Assembly: GCA_039819065.1 (NCBI GenBank)
Contig: JBCBSS010000036.1
Span: 1-53,837 of the forward strand
DNA from: JBCBSS01 sp039819065
Lineage (GTDB): Bacteria > Bacteroidota > Bacteroidia > Cytophagales > Cyclobacteriaceae
Length of the DNA stretch: 53,837 bases
Direction: 5' to 3'
Of the stretch, positions 1-9,417 are shown piece by piece (within the stretch, counting starts at the first letter, position 1; each line of letters opens with the position of its first letter). Below the pieces are notes generated by a model that saw only the letters and a program-made list of their open reading frames with translations, was not told the DNA's origin and did no database searches. A program made the translations under genes and the position numbers.

Positions 1-473
1 TGTAAGCCTTTTCCTGAAGTATCACAATAGAACATAGACTTACATAATGTTATAGTTCGATTAAATATCGGAAACAGGCATCACATTTCTTGGCTTTGTT
101 CATGAAAAATTATGATTAGATAGATAGGGCTATCAGCTGTTGTTTTTTTAGAAGTGAAGATGCCTACCGTTAAGGATTTGATTTTCCGATGGATTTCCTC
201 GAACTCCCGCTCCAAGTTCTTGCGCCTAGGCGCTCGACATGAAAGAGGGCTTTCAACGAGTACTTACGAGGAAAACTTGAGCACTCTGAAAACATAAGTC
301 TAAGTTTCTCTTATACTAATATTTCTTCCCTAAAAGCTTAGAAAATGATCTCGATGAAGTTTATATGGACTTATAATGTCTAAATAAGCTCAGTGAGCAT
401 ACCCCTTCAAATTGGTCTAATGTTATCGTTTCGAACTTAAAACTGCTTAAGCTGAGTTCGCCCTTTGAGCTTA
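1..473. other. Gene-free window edge
   Basis: No open frame with protein-like composition, no tRNA-like T-loop and no strong hairpin was seen here. It lies downstream of the stop of the minus-strand coiled-coil gene and runs off the window, so an element cut by the edge cannot be excluded. Confidence 0.4.
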
Positions 474-1394
474 TCATTTGTTAACGACATTATTTGGTGC
501 CTCATTTAAAGGGAAATTTGAAAGTAGTTTGATTCCATTCTTGTCATCAGGATCTTTTAACGTAACTTGTGAAAACGTTTTTGGATACCTTTTATATAGA
601 TTCCTAATTTCATCATCGGTTATATTTTCATCCACGTTTTTCTTAATACGGTTAAATCCGATTAATTCCCAGTCTTTAAGAAGCAAATAAGTAATTACCT
701 TAGTCTTCAATAGTTCTCGATTCAGAGATTCTATTTTGTGTGTATTTCTTGTGAGTGTTGCAGATTGGTTTTCGTTTTCTGCGGTTAGCTTGGCTATTTT
801 GACAGCATCGCTTGAGCTTTTTTTACTTAGCTTAATAATAGCAGAATTGGCTTCTTTTTCCTTTTGCAAAGACCGTCTTAGTTCCTTTTCTGTTTGGGTC
901 AATGATTGTTTGGAGGTTTCAAGTTCTTTTAGTCTTTGACTTGCATCCTTGTTTCTATCTTCAATCTCATTTGTTAATGATTCAATTTGGTCGGCATATA
1001 AATTCTCAAGACTGTCCTTTTTTAGTTGGTACTCTTCAGCAAGAAGTTTGCTATTAGTATTATAATATTCAATTAGGCTATCTTTTTTCTTAGTTAAATC
1101 CTCTTCTTTTTTCTCCAGCTCTCTAATGTCAAGTTGAATTTCTCTCTTTTCTAATTGCGCCTCTTTCAATGTATTATCGAAATACCCTCTTGCACTAGTT
1201 CCAAAGTATGTAATTAAACCAATGATAAGTGGCGAAATTGCTACATAGAAAGTCAGCTTTTTGTAAAAAGGATATTCAAGATCATTTCTGGTTTTTTCGG
1301 CTTGAGCTTGATTCATTTCAGCTTCACTATAAGCTTTGAATAATTCAATTTGCTCTTTGCTATGATTTTCCTTTTTGAATTTCTCCAAGTTCAT
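474..1394 (-). CDS. Membrane-anchored coiled-coil protein, function unknown
   Basis: 306 residues from an ATG. A short charged N-terminus is followed by one hydrophobic segment at about residues 48-67, which contains LTFYVAISPLIIGLITYFG. A long Lys/Glu-rich heptad-like coiled coil covers about 70-235. A small globular tail with an acidic DENITDDEI stretch follows. There is no signal peptide cleavage site, so a single-pass inner-membrane protein is most likely. I recognise no family. Single-gene unit, with no close neighbour on the same strand. The composition is more AT-rich than the flanking permease gene, which might indicate separate origin. No function is proposed. Confidence 0.7.
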   Translation of the reverse strand: MNLEKFKKENHSKEQIELFKAYSEAEMNQAQAEKTRNDLEYPFYKKLTFYVAISPLIIGLITYFGTSARGYFDNTLKEAQLEKREIQLDIRELEKKEEDLTKKKDSLIEYYNTNSKLLAEEYQLKKDSLENLYADQIESLTNEIEDRNKDASQRLKELETSKQSLTQTEKELRRSLQKEKEANSAIIKLSKKSSSDAVKIAKLTAENENQSATLTRNTHKIESLNRELLKTKVITYLLLKDWELIGFNRIKKNVDENITDDEIRNLYKRYPKTFSQVTLKDPDDKNGIKLLSNFPLNEAPNNVVNK

Positions 1395-1696
1395 AATCAG
1401 GCTTTTGAGGTTATCGCTAACACTCTAATAAATACAATGGTGTTTATTTACTATATATCCTTAGCCTAAACTAGTAATTTTTTAATGTTTATAAAACTAT
1501 TATTTGTCAAGTTTGCATAAAAAAAAGATATTTTCGGAGATTTATAGCCTAGCAAGGCTTGCATATAGCGTAGGTCGGTGCCGGGTTCTAGCAGATGAGT
1601 GTCAAACTGTGCCTTAAAGTATGCGGGGTCACCTTTTTATTTCCTGACACTACTTATTCCAACCTCTAACTTCCAACTTTTGAATAGCAAAGAAAC

Positions 1697-1726
1697 CAAA
1701 ATGAGGTTAGTTAAGACACTAACCTC
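1697..1726 (-). terminator. Probable rho-independent terminator of the permease operon
   Basis: Inverted repeat GAGGTTAG (1703-1710) / CTAACCTC (1719-1726) with an 8-nt loop. Read on the minus strand it lies about 30 bases past the permease stop and is followed by ATTTTGG, a short T-rich tail. The rest of 1395-1755 shows no gene. It holds the end of a simple repeat (CCAACCTCTAACTTCCAAC) that resembles the one near 27.73 kb. Confidence 0.5.
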
Positions 1727-1755
1727 GGCTAAAAGACAATTACAAATATTATACA

Positions 1756-4395
1756 TTATTCATCCCTCAGGCATTCTACAGGGTTGACATGAGCCACCTT
1801 GATGGTTCGCGTACCGATCGTGATTAGGCTCATCAGGAACAAGAAGGCTACGCTGATCAGTATTTCGCCTGCACCAACCGCCGCTCGGAAATGATGAATG
1901 CGCAGAATCACCTGGTCAAAGAAAAAGTAACCCAATGGCACAGCGATCAAAGTGGCGATGAGGATCAGTTTGATGAAGCTTCTCGACAAAATATAAGCAA
2001 GCTGGCTTACACTGGCGCCCATTACCTTCCTCACTCCCATTTCCTTAATTCTACTTTCGGTATTGAATACCACCATCGCCAGCAAACCAAGACAAGAAAT
2101 GATAATGGCCAGAAGCCCCAGAAAGCCAAACACCTTCGCCATCACAATGAACGACACCAGTCCTTCATTCAGGTCGTCCTCCAAAAAACTGGCTTCGAAC
2201 TTGGTGGTAGGTGAAATAAGCTCCCATTGACCTTCCAACTGCTCTATCGTTTCCTGAATGTCCCCTGATGCCAGTTTGACATTGGCAAAAGCCAAGCGCT
2301 CAGGGTTATAGCGGAAGAAAAAGCTCGATATCCTTTCTCTCAAGGGCAAGTGGTTAAAGTCCTTCACCACGCCTAGAATGGTTAATTCCATGCCGTTGAC
2401 CAGAAAGGCTTGCCCAAGCGCCTCAGACGGGGTAGCCAAGTTGAAGTTCTTCAAAAATTCTTCGTTGACCAAAATATGCTGCTCCCCTTTGAAAACGGTT
2501 TGCGGGAAGTTCTCACCGGCCAATAGAGTAAGTTCCAGGTTATCGATATAATGCTCATCTATGAACATTTGATACACTTCCACCGAATCGCCTTTCACTT
2601 CCGTCTTGACCCAGGTACTGGTTGACTCCCAACTCCCCGGAATAGAGGAAGACATAGACACATTTTCAACCTCGGCCAGCTTGCCGAACTCAGTACGAAA
2701 GACATCCTGATCAGCATCCTTCAGTTCTACATCCAATACTTGCTCATAAGCAAACCCCATGTCGTAGTTAAGCGCGTACCGGTACTGCTTGATTACCACC
2801 GCAACACCCATGATAAAAATCAATGAAAGTGCAAACTGTGTCACAATCAGCCACTTCTTAACCCGTACTTTGGATAGCCCTCCTGATGCACTGCTGTTGC
2901 GTAGCGTCTCTATGGGATTGAGCTTCGAAAAGTAAATGGCAGGTAGTAACCCGGCCAAAATGCCGGTCAATAAACCAAACAGAACGAAGGTCACACCGGT
3001 CTGAAAGTTGATTTCCAGATCAAAAGCACGACTGCCCTGCACCACCATACTTTGGAATTCCGCCCTTATCAGGACGAACAGGTAGACAGCCACCAACAGA
3101 CTCACTATTGACATCAACAATGTCTCCATGATAAACTGCAGGAATATATGACTACTTTGACCGCCTGATACCTTTCGCAACCCTATCTCTTTCGCCCTTT
3201 TCAATGATCTTGAAATGGATATATTCGCATAATTGAAACAAGCCGGGAGTAGGATTAAAAGTGCCAATACTAAGAATACGGCCAAAGCAGCCGTACCCCA
3301 GCCCATACCAATCTCATTGCTATGATCCGTTTTGGCTATATCTGACATTGCTTGTATGCCGAAAGACACACTACCACGCGCACCTTCAAATTGCGCTGTT
3401 ATAGATGCATTCAGTCCATTAACCAAAGAGGATACATCTTTTCCGGGTGCTAACTGCACATAGGTATAGAAATTAGTCACCGGCCCCCAGTCGTTCAAGC
3501 CAAACGTCCTGTCATTCGCCTTTTCCAATGCCGCCAATGTGCTGTAAGAGGTAAGCGCCTCAAACAGTAGATGGGACCTGGGATATTCTTTCATAATGCC
3601 CGTAACTGTAAAAATGCCAGCATCCTGAACTTCCAGCGTTTTTCCAATGGGGTCTACATTGTAGAATAATTTCTCGGCCGCTTTCTCGGTTAGAACGAGG
3701 CTGTATGGATCGCTCAAAGCAGTGGCGGGATCGCCTGCAAGCAGTTCGAAAGTAAACACATCGAAGAAGCTTTGATCGGCATAGTAACCGAACAACGGCA
3801 CCGTCCCCTTGCCCAATACGATCTCAGGATTGAAGCTGCTATTGAAGCTCACAACCTGCTCAATGCCTGTAAATTGCTCCTTCACTAGGTCAGATACCGG
3901 AGCAGACGTAGAGGCGTAAGTCCTTTTACGGTCGCCGTCGTCATAGTGCGTTATGACCCTGTATATGTTATCAAGATTGGTTTGGAAATCGTCCACCTCT
4001 TCTACGTCGACATAAGCGGCCAAGGCCAGCAGGCCCACTGTCATTCCCATGCTCAAACCTACGATGTTGATGATGGTATAGAACCGGTACCGGACAAGGT
4101 TGCGGAACCCTACTTTCAAATAACTATTGAATAAGTAAAAGCCTTTGAAAAAACCTTCGCTGCCATACTTCTCACGATGCTCCTTTCTTCTCTTTCTTAC
4201 TGCTTTAGAAAACAAGAGTGAAAACACCTGCCATACATACTTCCACCTGGCCTTCCTGGCAGACATGTGCTCTAGATTGTAATAGAATATTTCATCCACA
4301 TCACCGAGCAGGTCTTCTGCCGCCAACGGGTCACAATACCAACCAAGCAACCTCTGAGGCCATTTGGGAGGATTTACCTTATTGTGGTTTCCCAT
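1756..4395 (-). CDS. FtsX/MacB-type ABC transporter permease with N-terminal prefix domain
   Basis: 879 residues. Residues 1-80 form a soluble prefix (WPQRLLGWYCDPLAAEDLLGD...) typical of Bacteroidota permeases encoded next to PadR regulators. A first membrane helix lies at about 105-125. It is followed by a MacB-type periplasmic core domain, a three-helix FtsX block (about 370-500, with the motif SLKRAKEIGLRKVSGG), a helix at about 515-535, a second periplasmic domain and a second FtsX block (about 745-870, with KEMGVRKVMGAS). Such proteins work with a separate ATPase in mechanotransmission or in export of lipoproteins, peptides or drugs. No ATPase gene lies in this operon. The start overlaps the upstream padR stop by 17 bases, which implies co-transcription and control by that regulator. 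Confidence 0.9.
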   Translation of the reverse strand: MGNHNKVNPPKWPQRLLGWYCDPLAAEDLLGDVDEIFYYNLEHMSARKARWKYVWQVFSLLFSKAVRKRRKEHREKYGSEGFFKGFYLFNSYLKVGFRNLVRYRFYTIINIVGLSMGMTVGLLALAAYVDVEEVDDFQTNLDNIYRVITHYDDGDRKRTYASTSAPVSDLVKEQFTGIEQVVSFNSSFNPEIVLGKGTVPLFGYYADQSFFDVFTFELLAGDPATALSDPYSLVLTEKAAEKLFYNVDPIGKTLEVQDAGIFTVTGIMKEYPRSHLLFEALTSYSTLAALEKANDRTFGLNDWGPVTNFYTYVQLAPGKDVSSLVNGLNASITAQFEGARGSVSFGIQAMSDIAKTDHSNEIGMGWGTAALAVFLVLALLILLPACFNYANISISRSLKRAKEIGLRKVSGGQSSHIFLQFIMETLLMSIVSLLVAVYLFVLIRAEFQSMVVQGSRAFDLEINFQTGVTFVLFGLLTGILAGLLPAIYFSKLNPIETLRNSSASGGLSKVRVKKWLIVTQFALSLIFIMGVAVVIKQYRYALNYDMGFAYEQVLDVELKDADQDVFRTEFGKLAEVENVSMSSSIPGSWESTSTWVKTEVKGDSVEVYQMFIDEHYIDNLELTLLAGENFPQTVFKGEQHILVNEEFLKNFNLATPSEALGQAFLVNGMELTILGVVKDFNHLPLRERISSFFFRYNPERLAFANVKLASGDIQETIEQLEGQWELISPTTKFEASFLEDDLNEGLVSFIVMAKVFGFLGLLAIIISCLGLLAMVVFNTESRIKEMGVRKVMGASVSQLAYILSRSFIKLILIATLIAVPLGYFFFDQVILRIHHFRAAVGAGEILISVAFLFLMSLITIGTRTIKVAHVNPVECLRDE

Positions 4396-4720
4396 AATCT
4401 ATCGACAGTTTAGCTTGGGCATTCTTCCATAATTCATCACGAAGCTCCTTGATGGCATGAAGTGCTTCCTTTCCATTAGTGGTGAGTTCGAAATAGCGCT
4501 TGCGGCGCCCTCCCCTTTCCTGCGTCGATCCACCCAACCAGGATTTGATGAAACCCTTTTCTTCCAGGCGTGTGATGGTAGAATGCAATGCCCCGATGCT
4601 GATTTTCCGAGTGGTGCGCTGTTCTATATCCTGCTTGACAGAGACACCGTAGGCGTCATCCCCCAAACCAGCGATGGTGAGTAAAACGAGCTCTTCGAAC
4701 TCTCCTATAAATCCTTTCAT
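4379..4720 (-). CDS. PadR family transcriptional regulator
   Basis: 113 residues, the usual size of the short PadR class. The winged helix covers residues 8-80, with the recognition region ISIGALHSTITRLEEKGFI and the wing RGGRRKRYFELT. A short C-terminal dimerisation helix follows. PadR proteins are usually repressors that sense a small molecule. Here the gene is first in a two-gene operon with the FtsX-type permease, so the obvious target is its own promoter just upstream of 4720. The ligand cannot be told from the sequence. Confidence 0.9.
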   Translation of the reverse strand: MKGFIGEFEELVLLTIAGLGDDAYGVSVKQDIEQRTTRKISIGALHSTITRLEEKGFIKSWLGGSTQERGGRRKRYFELTTNGKEALHAIKELRDELWKNAQAKLSIDYGKPQ

Positions 4721-4845
4721 GATAGATTGATACGGAGGGCTTTTCTATTTGTTTCTATTTTTAAGAACTAATTGAAAAAATACACCATTTCGTGGTTTAT
4801 TGGTACTTTTTGCCCTGGCTCTATCCTGGCGAAAATTACTTCATC

Positions 4846-5009
4846 CTGGCGCGAAAGTTACTTTCGTGCCCCGATCTTCACCAATAACGAAGGAAAAAGA
4901 AGGTGCCTCAAAACTAGCTCCAAGTGGTCGATGCCACTATTGGAATTGTCCTCAACATCATCTTTGCTGGGGAATACTCTTTGGAGACAACTCCAAAGAG
5001 GGCTAAGAG
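4846..5009. repeat. Intergenic repeat unit, copy 1 of about 164 bp
   Basis: Direct repeat of the block at 5292-5453, about 80 percent identical by eye. It starts with the palindromic GGCGCGAAAGTTACTTTCGTGCC-type element and ends with GGCTAAGAG. It contains a decayed palindrome (4935-4958) and a perfect 10-bp-stem palindrome (4977-5000). Confidence 0.8.
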
Positions 5010-5035
5010 GTAATATACATACTTAAACCAGAGCT

Positions 5036-5140
5036 GTCATATCGACGAAGGAGACATCTTACTCACTATCTTTAGGGTTTATCATTGATTAACACAAGTG
5101 ACAGAGAAAGAGTAAGATCTCTCTCTGCGTTCGAGATGAC
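5036..5140. repeat. Long-hairpin repeat of the GTCATnTCGACG family
   Basis: The left arm 5036-5064 begins GTCATATCGACGAAGGAGAC. The right arm 5110-5140 ends CTGCGTTCGAGATGAC. The arms are about 29 bases, largely complementary, and separated by about 45 bases of AT-rich sequence. Related copies are at 5242-5270 (left arm only), 27823-27903 and 36035-36114. Confidence 0.8.
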
Positions 5141-5241
5141 AAGCCAGAACAAAGGCGCCGGTTTTGGGAGAAGCCTAGGCCATGTTGCATTGGCAAGACC
5201 TCTCTTATCACCGAGGTAACCAACATACTTAAACCAGGGCT

Positions 5242-5270
5242 GTCATGTCGACGAAGGAGACATCTTACTT
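5242..5270. repeat. Half copy of the GTCATnTCGACG hairpin repeat
   Basis: Matches the left arm of the 5036-5140 element, including about 18 bases of shared upstream flank (CATACTTAAACCAG..CT). The right arm is missing. This fits duplication of the neighbouring block followed by loss. Confidence 0.7.
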
Positions 5271-5291
5271 AGTACTGGCAGGATTCCCATG

Positions 5292-5453
5292 CTGGCGCGA
5301 AAGTTACTTTCGTGCCCCGATTCTCACCAATAACGACTGAAAACGAGGCCATCAAAACTAGCTCTGAGAGGTCGATGCAGCTGTTGGAGTTGTCTCCAAC
5401 AGCATCTTTGTTGAGTAATACTCGTTGGAGACAACTCCAACGAGGGCTAAAAG
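5292..5453. repeat. Intergenic repeat unit, copy 2 of about 162 bp
   Basis: Second copy of the 4846-5009 block, in the same orientation, starting CTGGCGCGAAAGTTAC and ending GGCTAAAAG. Its two inner palindromes are both perfect, so this is the better preserved copy. Apart from these repeats and the palindrome at 5664-5696, I see no gene in 4721-5854. Short open frames across it are products of the repeats. Confidence 0.8.
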
Positions 5454-5663
5454 ATTGATTTTCTCCAAAGTCGACTATATCCACAAATGATCATATCTAT
5501 ACCATCAATTGATCACATCTTTCATCTCAGTGCTGAATCCATTTTCCAGCATTCAATGCCAAGCTATTAATAGTACGTACAGCGATTTACGGTTATCTCT
5601 GTCCATTCGACCAATTTCATAGCCAATAAGATTCTATCAGAATGACCACAGTTACCTTTGGTT

Positions 5664-5696
5664 AGTAACGAGGTCACTCAAAGTGACCTCGTTACT
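5664..5696. repeat. Perfect 15-bp-stem hairpin, AGTAAC/GTTACT family
   Basis: The arm AGTAACGAGGTCACT (5664-5678), loop CAA and arm AGTGACCTCGTTACT (5682-5696) pair without mismatch. It shares both ends and the ACT/AGT next to the loop with the palindrome at 16635-16668, while the six middle pairs differ. It has no T-run, so it is a poor terminator candidate. Confidence 0.85.
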
Positions 5697-5854
5697 TCTT
5701 CGCTGCATCTTTCGACCTGACGGTCTAAACCATATGACCTTAGCGCCAGGCGGAAACACCTGGTGACACTGTAATAATTAGTCCCATAAGTATTACAACC
5801 AACAGCCCTTTTCATTGAGAATTAGTATTATTGTTATCGCATTTTTTGACCTTT

Positions 5855-8800
5855 ATGTCAATCAAATCATTTTTAGTCTGGTGTATCCTGTTCCTGGCAC
5901 AAAGCAGTCTGGCTCAGCAGTATACGCCTAGATTTGAGACCATAGATGTAAAAACAGGGCTCTCTCAGAACTCGATCCAATCCATTATACAGGATGACAA
6001 AGGCTTCATATGGTTTGGTACCCAAGATGGTCTGAACCGATTCGATGGCTATGAGTTCAAAGTGTTTACGCACGATCCTGCCGATTCTAATAGCATAGAC
6101 AATAACTACATCGCCAGCATCAAAAAAGATAGCCTGGGCAACCTGTGGGTAGGAACTTACAAAGGGCTCAACTATTACGACCAGCTTCAGCAGTCTTTCA
6201 GGCGATTCTATTTCGACGAGAATAACCTTGAGGTACTAGACCTGGCATTGGACGTAAACGGAAAAGTTTGGATAGCCACCAGCAAAGGACTATTCACGAC
6301 CAATGCTATCGAAAACCCCAAGCTTACCAAGGTAAACCTTGGACAAGCTGATCGTCAAAACGAAGCCTACCGATCATTGCTAGTTGATAAACGCAACTGG
6401 TTGTGGTTAGTAGGTACCGGAGGTGCATTGGTCTACGACATCAATACCGGTGAAGTGATTGACTTGACCGAAATATCTCAGGATTTTAGAAACGCCAAAT
6501 CCTTGTACTATCGCTCATACAACGATGTGATCTGTATGGGTTTCAGGCAAAAGCTGCTCATTCTACAGCCTAATACGGTCAAGGCCTTTGGCATACAACA
6601 TCTTCAGTCCCAGCTGAAATGGCAACTGATCCACACCGAAGAGGATAAGGATATAGAGATACTCAATATTTACGGTGACAATGAAGACCAAATATGGATG
6701 GGGACTGCCCAACATGGTCTCTGTGTACTCGACCGAAGCGATAATGAAATTGTGGTTTACAATCACAGGAATATGGGCATGGATAGCCCGATCACCTCCA
6801 ATCGTGTCAACACCATTTATGAAGATTATTCTGGCAACGTCTGGTTTGGCACCATGGAAAAGGGCGTTCTTAAAATGCACAAATCCAGGACTGCATTTGA
6901 GTTGTATAGGAAAACCTCCGGAGATCCAAATTCTTTGAGCAGTAATAGAGTTCGTGGACTGATGCAGGACAGTAATGGTATGTTCTGGATCGCCACGGCA
7001 CAAGGGTTAGATGTACTTGATCGTACAAACAATAGTTTCAAACGTTTTAATCGTGATGCGCGGGATGCTAACAGTATCATAGACAACGACATCAAGTTGG
7101 TAGCGCAAGACCTTGAGGGGCTGATTTGGATAGGTACCAATCGAGGTCTAGACCGTTTCGACCCGGAAACCAAAAGATTCTACCACTACAATGTTGAAAA
7201 CGGCAAAATTACTAACAATAAAATCCGCGCCATCTTCATAGATGAAAACAATGTAAAATGGATTGGCACCCTCGGCGGAGGTTTGCTTAGGATAAAAGGT
7301 GAAGAAATTCGCGTCTTTCAAAGTGATTCAAGCGATCCCAATGCATTAGGCAACAACAATGTGATGGCCGTTCACGATACTGGTAAAGGATTCATGCTTA
7401 TTGGTACCTATGGTGGCGGCGTCTATAAATTCAATCTTGAATCGGAGCAATTCGAGCCTTACCCACTTACCGAAAACCCAACCGGGAATGTAGGTTTGAT
7501 CAGCTTTATCCATGCAGACGAAGACGGCGATATCTGGATCGGCACCTATGGTGCAGGTGTTTATAGAATAGAGAACAAAACTGGCGAAAAAACACACTTC
7601 AGTACCAGTGATGGATTAGCCAACAATGTGGTTTATGGTGCCTTAAAATCGGGTGACTATGTTTGGTTGAGTACTAATAACGGATTGAGTAAGCTCAATC
7701 CTACCAACAATAGCTTAACCAATTATGGCATTGATGATGGCCTTCAGAGTTATGAATTCAACGCCAAATCTTTTCTCAAATCCAGTAGCGGGGAGCTACT
7801 TTTCGGAGGGGTAAATGGGTTGAACATTTTTCATCCGGATAATATCCAGGACAATGCTGTGGCACCCCAACCGGAGATCACAGAGCTAATCATTTACAAT
7901 AGACCTGTGGGTATAGGTGAAGAGGTATTGGGCTATGCTCCCTTGGCCCAATCCATTTCTTACACCGATACGCTCTACCTCAATCATGATTTCAATGTTT
8001 TTGGGTTCGAGTTTTCTGCCTTGCATTTTGCCAATGCCTCTAAAAACACCTTCAGTTACAAACTCGATGTTTTCGATGTAGATTGGGTGCAGACAGACGC
8101 TTCCAACAGAACCGCCACCTATACCAACCTGGAGCCTGGCACTTATAACTTCATGTTACGTGCCACCAACAATGACAATGTCTGGAATGACGACACACGA
8201 ACATTGACGATCATTATCAGACCGGCTTTTTGGCAACTCTGGTGGTTCAGGCCCTTGATCGGCCTACTGATTATAGCGTTGGTAGGACAATGGTACTATC
8301 GCTGGTCAAAGACCCAAAAGCGGATAAAAAGGCTGCTAGAACAGAAGGTGGTGGAAAGAACCGTACAGCTAGAGCGCTCCAACAAAGCACTGGAAGTTTC
8401 CAAAAACCGTCTGGCCAACATCAACGAACGCAAGGATACCATCTTTCACCTGCTCTCCCATGATCTTCGTGGCCCTTTAACACGCATCAGAGGGTTTATG
8501 GATCTATTGAGGATCAAGGATGCCATGGATGAAAAAGATGTGGAATTCCATACCAGAAAAATAGAAAGTGATGTCAATGACTCCCTGATGTTGTTGGACA
8601 ATACCCTATACTGGTCTATGCTCTCCACCGACAACCTGGAAGTTACCACCGACAAAGTAGATGTAAGCGAGCTTCTAGAAAGCCTCACCAGCCGATTTAA
8701 AGATAAACTGTCCACTAAGCACTTGAAAATCAACCTGGACCTTGAAGTAACGACCGTTACTGCCGACCAGGCATTGTTTAGGGTCGTATTGAGAAACCTA

Positions 8801-9097
8801 CTCTCTAATGCTATAAAGTATTCACATAAGTCTTCAGAAATCAACATTTGCTCGCGAGAGAATGGCGCCATGAATATCATCTCCATCGAGGATTTTGGGA
8901 TCGGCATGGATCCAAAAGATATCCCACGTTTATTCGACGGAGAGTATAATCCAAGTGTAGATGGTACCTATAATGAGAAAGGCACCGGTATCGGCCTCAA
9001 TATATGCTACAACATCATGCAGCTGCACGGCGGTTCTATCTCGGCAGAAAGCACACCGAATGAGGGTACCCGTTTCGATGTATATCTACCTAAGTAA
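5855..9097 (+). CDS. Two-component propeller sensor histidine kinase (non-hybrid)
   Basis: 1080 residues from the ATG at 5855. A TTG 24 bases upstream would add an extra leader before the signal peptide. The signal peptide is residues 1-21, ending AQSSLAQ. It is followed by a large periplasmic sensor of Reg_prop propeller repeats with recurring WFGT/WIGT-xxGL motifs (about 30-690). A Y_Y_Y-type beta domain (about 700-780), one membrane helix (about 790-812), a coiled coil, and HisKA with the H box FHLLSHDLRGPL (His about 869) come next. The HATPase has N box LRNLLSNAIKYS, G1 EDFGIGMD and G2 GTGIGLNI. The Bacteroides HTCS relatives continue into receiver and AraC domains. This one stops after the ATPase domain, so its response regulator must be encoded elsewhere. 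Such sensors usually detect glycans or other periplasmic ligands. It stands alone between two repeat-rich gaps. Confidence 0.93.
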   Translation: MSIKSFLVWCILFLAQSSLAQQYTPRFETIDVKTGLSQNSIQSIIQDDKGFIWFGTQDGLNRFDGYEFKVFTHDPADSNSIDNNYIASIKKDSLGNLWVGTYKGLNYYDQLQQSFRRFYFDENNLEVLDLALDVNGKVWIATSKGLFTTNAIENPKLTKVNLGQADRQNEAYRSLLVDKRNWLWLVGTGGALVYDINTGEVIDLTEISQDFRNAKSLYYRSYNDVICMGFRQKLLILQPNTVKAFGIQHLQSQLKWQLIHTEEDKDIEILNIYGDNEDQIWMGTAQHGLCVLDRSDNEIVVYNHRNMGMDSPITSNRVNTIYEDYSGNVWFGTMEKGVLKMHKSRTAFELYRKTSGDPNSLSSNRVRGLMQDSNGMFWIATAQGLDVLDRTNNSFKRFNRDARDANSIIDNDIKLVAQDLEGLIWIGTNRGLDRFDPETKRFYHYNVENGKITNNKIRAIFIDENNVKWIGTLGGGLLRIKGEEIRVFQSDSSDPNALGNNNVMAVHDTGKGFMLIGTYGGGVYKFNLESEQFEPYPLTENPTGNVGLISFIHADEDGDIWIGTYGAGVYRIENKTGEKTHFSTSDGLANNVVYGALKSGDYVWLSTNNGLSKLNPTNNSLTNYGIDDGLQSYEFNAKSFLKSSSGELLFGGVNGLNIFHPDNIQDNAVAPQPEITELIIYNRPVGIGEEVLGYAPLAQSISYTDTLYLNHDFNVFGFEFSALHFANASKNTFSYKLDVFDVDWVQTDASNRTATYTNLEPGTYNFMLRATNNDNVWNDDTRTLTIIIRPAFWQLWWFRPLIGLLIIALVGQWYYRWSKTQKRIKRLLEQKVVERTVQLERSNKALEVSKNRLANINERKDTIFHLLSHDLRGPLTRIRGFMDLLRIKDAMDEKDVEFHTRKIESDVNDSLMLLDNTLYWSMLSTDNLEVTTDKVDVSELLESLTSRFKDKLSTKHLKINLDLEVTTVTADQALFRVVLRNLLSNAIKYSHKSSEINICSRENGAMNIISIEDFGIGMDPKDIPRLFDGEYNPSVDGTYNEKGTGIGLNICYNIMQLHGGSISAESTPNEGTRFDVYLPK

Positions 9098-9289
9098 ATC
9101 ATAGACTATAAGCTGTCGCCCTCGTATGTAACTTACGCGCGGATTTGATCAGTTTAGTCGTTTGCCAGGACAAAAACGATGGTGAAACGACTGACTTTCT
9201 TCTTACAGCAATAATGGGCTGACCATAACAACGATGAAAAGCCCTGTAGGGGCTTACTGTTAATAGTAAGGTTATCGGATCTCTAAACA

Positions 9290-9340
9290 AAAGCGCCTTA
9301 GGTGCGACCCAAAACTAACAGGTCGCACCTACGGCGCTTT
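9290..9340. repeat. Large hairpin, 20-nt arms
   Basis: The arm AAGCGCCTTAGGTGCGACC (to 9309) pairs with GGTCGCACCTACGGCGCTTT (9321-9340) with one or two mismatches and an 11-nt loop. A partial relative follows at about 9371-9390 (CAGGTCGCCCCTCTGGGGC). It lies about 190 bases past the kinase stop and could act in transcript ending on either strand, but is more likely a dispersed palindrome. A weaker inverted repeat with TAGTCGTTT/AAACGACTGA is at about 9150-9203. Confidence 0.7.
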
Positions 9341-9417
9341 TCGGAATGGTTTGGAATAATATACTATCAACAGGTCGCCCCTCTGGGGCTATTTTGAAGA
9401 CTGATATATTACAGCAG

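Larger units (their letters stand above)
4977..5444. repeat. Three palindromes with TTGGAG-N4-CTCCAA core
   Basis: Perfect inverted repeats with 10-bp arms and 4-nt loops at 4977-5000 (CTCTTTGGAG / CTCCAAAGAG, loop ACAA), 5380-5403 (GCTGTTGGAG / CTCCAACAGC, loop TTGT) and 5421-5444 (CTCGTTGGAG / CTCCAACGAG, loop ACAA). The outer four base pairs differ among copies but always pair. Same family as 9418-9514. Confidence 0.85.

Noticed and set aside
4772..5484. Several overlapping short open frames on both strands in the gap before the propeller kinase
   Set aside because: They run through the direct repeats and palindromes, so they are by-products of repeated DNA. Composition is not protein-like.
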